NCBI RefSeq assembly: GCF_011077185.1 | Contig: NC_048896.1 | Location: 63,521,734 to 63,585,733, forward strand | DNA: 64,000 nucleotides | From: Oxyura jamaicensis | Lineage: Eukaryota; Chordata; Aves; Anseriformes; Anatidae | Direction of reading: 5' to 3' | Part shown: positions 58,320-64,000 of the stretch, piece after piece | Numbering within the stretch: the first letter of the stretch is position 1 | Layout: each line of letters starts with the position of its first letter | Program-made: the position numbers and the translations under genes | The notes under the pieces: model-generated | Databases searched by the model: none | The model's input: only the letters and a program-made list of their open reading frames with translations | What the model was told of the DNA's origin: nothing

Positions 58320-61300
58320 GTAAGTGTAGCTTAGTTGCTTTTATGGATACTTTTGAATCGTCAAATGAATCACATATGGGGAAAAGTGAATACCTCCTGT
58401 TTACACAGAGATGAGGGTATACCAACTGAGATATTTTATACTTATCAAAACAAAAAGCAAAGATTTAAGTCATTAACTGTTAAATTCTGACTCCCTTAGT
58501 GACCTTCTATTTTCTGTATTCTGTGTTTTATGCTAAAATAATAGTAGTATGAATTTTCTTCCTGTAACCTGTGATAATTTATAGGTACAAATTAATGTTT
58601 GTGATTTGTTTCCCAAGAAAACAATAGTAACGAGGCTTCACCATGCTTTAAACTTCAATATCCAGTGCTTTGATTCTTACCCTCTCCTTAAAATCCAGTC
58701 ACTCTGAGCTTTTAGAGGCTGTACTTTACTCATGCATGACAAACATTAAACTGGAAAGAACTTGGTAAGACAAATTGCAGATGTTTCTGAGATTATTCTT
58801 GAACCTCAGGTCTAATTTATCATAAAGGTTCCCCGTTTTAGGGACGGGCTGGAACCTTCTCAGCCCCACTCAGCCTTTCTTTCCTTTCTAGCAAAGAGAT
58901 GGAGAGCTGCCTTCAAACAGCGAACTGTGAAGTTAGGTCTAGCATTCTGTATGCTACCTGCCTTTGACCACCTCTTCCACCATAAGAAAATAAACAAAAA
59001 GTTAAGAAGTAAATCCTAGCCTTTGCTGGTAATTCCTTGGGAGATGTTTCTGCTTATGGAGGTTAAGGCATCCTCAAGGCCAAACCAAGCAAGTTCTTTG
59101 TTAGGATATGGGGAGGGTGAAAGTGAAGTTAGTGGTCCCCATAGGCAAACCTGCACACAGAATAGCTTTTTGAGCATATAAAGATAAGATCAAAGCTGTT
59201 TGTTTATTTTTCTAACCATTTTACCCAGGCCTTGAGGGCATTAGCTGGAGGTCCTATATGAAGTGGTAGCTCATGTACCACAAACTTTAGTTCAGAAGTA
59301 ATTACTTTGTGCAAAGCTTCCTGGTGTTGTATTGGGAACAGCTTAGTCCCATGTTGTTAGTTGTTTCTGCCTCTTTCCAGATGCTAAGTCATTTTAAGAA
59401 GTGGTATAAAGTATTTTCTGTTATTGCTGTCCCATATTACTGTTTCCTCACCAGGAGAAATTTCATTGCTATATATGTTCTATATGGCTGTGAATGGGAA
59501 AAAAACCTGCACTGTAGTAATACAGAGTTTAATATTTTCCTGATTTGGCTTATAGTTTGACTAAAAACAACAACAAATCCTATGTAGGAAGAAAATAGAG
59601 GGGGAAAAAGAGCCCTTAATGATGCATCTCCATTGATCATCCGTCTGCATGATTGTGAGTGAGGCTAGAGAACTTTACAAACATTATCTTCTGTGCTTAA
59701 AAATGGTAAATTAACTGAGAGAGCTTACTTAGAGCAGAAGTGCAAATCCTATTGTCCTGGGAAATACAGCCCTTCTTCAGCTAAGGGAAGTTGTGCAGTA
59801 TTTCTTGATAATTCTATATTTTACTTGATAGCTGTATGTATCAGTCTTAGTTACCCACATGGTGCAAATATAAAACACTCAGATGTATTACGTTTACAAT
59901 CAAAAATAAAGGGGGGGGAGTATTTCAAAGTAGAGATATTTTAATTGTGTTGAATGAAGCACTTAGAGTTGTTCTTCAGCTGAGTGTACTTTTGTGGGAT
60001 GTTTCTTGCTCTACGCTGTACTTTGAAGCATAATTATACCTTAGAGAATTTGCTTTTTTCTTGTCTGCTTTTGGCTGCTCGCTTCTACCTCTTTTATATA
60101 ATTTGTTGCTTACATATATTCCCATATGTGATCAACTTTTGCCACCCTTATATGTAAGCAGAAAAAATAGAAATATTTGAAATTTGCCACCTGGTTCTAG
60201 AATACTTTATTCAAATTGGACTGGAAGGCAAATTGACGATTTACAATGATATGATAATAGGAGGAAAAATAAAATTATTAAAGCACTACTTATGAATGAA
60301 AGTAAAACAATTGAACCAATGCTTATTATTTAGGTAATGGGAAGAGGGAAGATTCAGGAAACCAGCTTTTATGGAATGGATATTTGTTGTTAATTTACAT
60401 AGATTTATAATCAGGGACAGACATTTTATTACACACAGATATTAAAATCTGAGTTAAAATGTATCAGAGAGCATACTGTAACAGTATTTAGTCAAAATAT
60501 CTGTACAGAAGATCAAATATTTTCTGTACAGCTCAGTTCATGACAAATGTGATATAAGTGTTTCCATGTACTAGAACTGCAGTGATCATCTAGGTATGAA
60601 CAGTTCATATTTCAATTTTCTTTTCATTTTTCTAAGCACTGTAAATCTTTACAGTTATGCTACGTGATTTAAAATATGCAGGCACAACATGATTTTTTTA
60701 GACCTTGGTTTGTGGTTTTGCTTCTTTTTGCTGTCATGCTGCTTATATGCTACTCCTACTCCTAAATGAGCTTCACAGAGAAGCTCATTTCACAGAGAAG
60801 CTCATTTACATATAAATGAAAATTTATATTAATTTATCCCCAAATAAATGTTTTTTACTTTGCGTTAATAAGGCCTAATATTGAGAATGTTGATATTACT
60901 AGCTCATTTTCATAACCTAAGCCTGTTGTTATAATCTTGCTTGTCCCAAATTTTCCTCTTCTTTACCCTTCAACACCACATTGAATATGTAAATAGAACT
61001 GGATAACTAAAAAGATTAAAATCCTAGTGGGAGGAAAAAAAAGTTAATTAGTAGTATTAACAAAAGCAATATAAGAAAAAAGCAAAGCTTATTACAAACT
61101 TTCACAGATTTTAAAGTCAGAAGGAATGGCTGTGCTGAGTCTGTTCTGTAAAATGTTGTCCATACGGTACTGTAGGATAATAAGCTGTGCTTAATTGCTC
61201 AGATAAGTAAATATTAGTACAGGTACAAAGGAATAAATATGCATTTTAGGTGGTGTGATTCAGACAAATGAAAGAGAACGGAGTGTGGTGAAAGGAGGCT

Positions 61301-64000
61301 GGGTACTTGGAAGGAATAAGAAGGAAGAGGGGGAGAGAAATTACTGAAAGGTAAATTGTAAAGAGACCAGTACTTACAAGCACACTCTTGTTATGGCAAA
61401 AAGATGAAGATTCATTTAATGTTTGTCGTATGTTGATGGTTGTCAGGACTGCAGCTGTTGGCATTCAAGATATCAATAAGAGATGCTGAAAAACTTAAAT
61501 AATTGATTCTGGTGTGCTTGGTGTTGTTTATGTGTGATTTTTGAGATTTGTAATGTATTGAGAAGAGAAAAAAAAATAGAATCCAGAAAAATGTAATATA
61601 CAAAGCAAAAAGCAAAAAAACGCAAACAAGCAACCCCCTTAAGTAAAAAGCTGTTTTACATGTACATTATCTAGTAGTTTTGTAATATCAAGATACCTGC
61701 CTTAAGGTTTCTCTATATGCAAAGATGTGTTCAAAATGTGCAGTCTGAAATGCAGAGCTCTGCCTATGTACTATGTACTGCCTATGTTCTCTCTCTCTCT
61801 TTTTTTTTTTTCCTCCTTTCATTCCTTTTCATTTTTCTCTATGGGGCATATGCTACCTGCTAGAGAAGAGGTGGGAATTCTCCAGTAGTCTTGCCCATTT
61901 AGTCATATTCTCCCTTCACTCTAGTTTTGTGGATGTGATCCACAAAAGACTTGCAGAGATTAAGATGGCTTACTTTATTACATAAAAATATGTTAGGCTA
62001 TCAACCTTGTAATTATAACTTCGACTGACAGTTTTGAGCATTTCGGATCTTTAACAAAGAGAAATAGATGAAGTGAAAATTCGGAGCTACTGACATACAA
62101 GTCTTTTTTGGAGTGCACCCAGTCATACTGTAACATCTCTCAGGTTCTCAGGGTGGTTGTGGTGTAACTCTTCATTTTGGAAGTCAGAAGTTACGTCTAT
62201 GGTAATAAGTAATACAGTGCAGTACTAGATGCTTACAGTGAAACAGCTGTGGCTGAAGACCTCATGTTTGTGTTGTGTGTGTTTCAAGGATTTTATTGTG
62301 GGTTATGTGTAGTCTGGTCCTGTGGACTGAATGTACAATAGCAGTCCCTGGTATGCATCTTCTGGTTGATTTTTTTCCAAAACGATTCCAGATCATGCAG
62401 TCCAAAACATTTTGGAAACGTGCACCAAAGGGCAGTAAGAGAGGACATCTGGGAGATGCGCTTCAAAAGCAAACACCTGATCTGCATGTGAAAACTGAAG
62501 TAGATTTTTTTTCTAACTGTACTGTGTAAGAACTTTCCCAGTGAAGGATTATACTTGTGCAGTAATAGCTTGAAACTCCTCAGTATGGTATTGATTCACT
62601 CTAACTTTTTCCGTGATCCTAAGCCATTTAAACAAAGGCTAAACTGAAGATTAGGTAATTAAAAATGTACAGTTTGCCAATGTTTACTTCTGTCTGTTCT
62701 AAGAGCAAGAAACGCTGGAAAGTCAGACTTGAAATTTCTCTCTAGGGTTGTTTTTGTTGTTTTTTTTTCATGACAAAAGATTGTACAGATAATGGCTATT
62801 CCTTTTTTAATCCTTTTATTTTAAAATTTATTCTTGCATACCTTCTGAAAAATAATTATTTAAATAAAAAATAAGTTTTATACATTCTGAAGGTATTTTT
62901 GTATCAGCTAAACCTAGCAATGTGAAATTAGCATGATCATACATACCATTCTTCTTCAAGAGCTATTCTTGTAGATATCTTGAAGAAAAAGTCTTTTGGT
63001 CAGAAGAATTGTAAAGTAGCTTAAATGTAATAATATGACATTCAACAAGGAAAATGTCATTGTAGAGATTAAATCTGGATATATTTTACCAGTGGGATTA
63101 AATGCCAAACCTGATCCTGTGGATAAGGGAAGGCTGCTGGAAAAATCATTGTAGAAAGTTGATTAAGGTCTGACAGCTGCTAAACTTAGTACAGCCTGGG
63201 TGGCCACAGGTGTCAGCTCAAACTCTGGAGTAAATAGAGGAGGTAAGCCAAAACCCCTATTGACAATGGAAGGAGAAGAAAATACCAACCACTTAATACT
63301 AAAATTTCACCTAAGTGCTGATTTGCTTTTATAAAAGTGTATGTGTTTGTTTTATTTAGTTGTATTCTTAAGAAGAAGAAATATTACAGCCTAAGAAAAT
63401 GTAAATGAGGAACTCACTGAACTTGTTAATGAAATGAATTTACAAGCCATATCAGCTTTGAGAAAATATGCTTCCAACCTGTGCCCTAAGTAAACTTTAG
63501 ATCTCCCCTAAGACTTTATTCAGTGCTTGACACAATATTTTATATTTTGAGCTCTAACTATTACATTGCAGTATTTTCTCCATGTTAATGTTTGGAAATA
63601 ATAGGTGCCCAGAATCATTGTTATGTCAAATTGATTTTTTCAGTAACTGAAAATGTAGCTTTATTACATTGTTTCAGTTGAATACACAGCAGTGATGGAA
63701 AACAGGAAAAGTAGAGGCCATTCCCAAATGCTTTTTCATCACTTGGATAGGATATTTCATATTTACACTTCAAAGGTGTAGGTGATATATGTCACTTTTA
63801 TAGTTTGTTTAAAAAACTGATTTCTGATGGATGGAAGGCTACTAGCTATAAAACTCAAATAATACATTTCTGGGATAACACTTCAAAATTAGAGACACTA
63901 CAATGTATTGTACATTTATTTGATGAATAGGTACTTACTGTTTAAAAAGTGCATTATTATTGAGCTACATTTAAAAAAGCACCTACTGTTCAGAGATTAT
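58320..64000 (+). other. PRDM5: PRDM5 intron, 5' part only (downstream of last visible exon)
   Basis: Donor AGA|GTAAGT. I looked for the remaining zinc-finger exons and found none. The stretch is AT-rich and contains a 17-bp tandem repeat and hairpin at 60764-60807 and a short CT/T tract at about 61788-61811. The frames at 59309-59560 and 62275-62529 carry no recognisable domain. No CR1 or LTR was recognised. Confidence 0.8.
60764..60807. repeat. Perfect 10-bp hairpin overlapping a 17-bp tandem repeat
   Basis: AAATGAGCTT (60764-60773) and AAGCTCATTT (60781-60790) are exact inverted repeats around the loop CACAGAG. The 17-mer CACAGAGAAGCTCATTT is then repeated perfectly at 60774-60790 and 60791-60807, so the left arm can pair with either right arm. 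Confidence 0.9.

Noticed and set aside
62275..62529. 84-codon open frame on the + strand
   Set aside because: It does not resemble the missing PRDM5 zinc-finger exons (no C2H2 spacing) or any family I know.
1..64000. CRISPR arrays, operons, tRNA or rRNA genes, or an undescribed gene cluster
   Set aside because: No regularly spaced repeats with unique spacers, no clustered genes, and no cloverleaf-type or ribosomal sequence were recognised. The whole window is explained as one split gene with introns. Small structured RNAs in introns cannot be excluded by eye.

Overview
This window is vertebrate, almost certainly avian, nuclear DNA. It is AT-rich, intron-dominated and full of simple repeats. 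It carries many CR1 LINE fragments, including a recent copy ending in the CR1-type octamer repeat ATTCTGTG, and one solo LTR that looks like an avian endogenous retrovirus (ERVL-like) LTR. The species cannot be fixed from the sequence alone.

The only gene I can support is PRDM5, a PR/SET-domain zinc-finger transcription regulator, on the + strand. The window lies entirely inside it. Twelve internal coding exons can be read, each with GT/AG borders and matching phases: 5772-5894, 14943-15126, 16879-17053, 18242-18334, 18592-18713, 22433-22512, 29324-29408, 30704-30861, 37412-37505, 44137-44297, 45921-46014 and 58234-58319. Together they give 1455 nt, or 485 codons, with no stop or frameshift. 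They cover the second half of the PR domain, an acidic linker and 13 zinc fingers. The start of the protein (N-terminal half of the PR domain) lies upstream of base 1. The last fingers (three, if the protein has the 16 of human PRDM5) and the stop codon lie beyond base 64000. If the exon layout matches human PRDM5, these are about exons 3 to 14.

The rest is intron. Recognisable repeats are CR1 fragments at about 110-600 (-), 3029-3210 (-), 5005-5190 (-), 11735-12145 (+), 15169-15740 (-), 25587-26474 (+), 42225-42998 (-) and 56981-57795 (-). Three older CR1/L3-like relics lie at about 6690-6975 (-), 18975-19235 (+) and 24303-24750 (-). The solo LTR is at 38825-39360 with a 5-bp target duplication. 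Many poly-T tracts and microsatellites are also present. I found no RNA gene, CRISPR array, second protein-coding gene or gene cluster.

The most unusual features are a CR1 insertion flanked by a perfect 67-bp direct repeat (25520-25586 and 26475-26541), a strikingly weak splice donor after the fourth visible exon, an antisense CR1 only about 42 nt past the donor of the second visible exon, a sense-oriented solo LTR carrying a TATA box and AATAAA, and the fact that every homopolymer of 20 or more bases is T on the gene's sense strand. I did not find an undescribed multi-gene system. The window is best read as one large, conserved gene with transposon-shaped introns.
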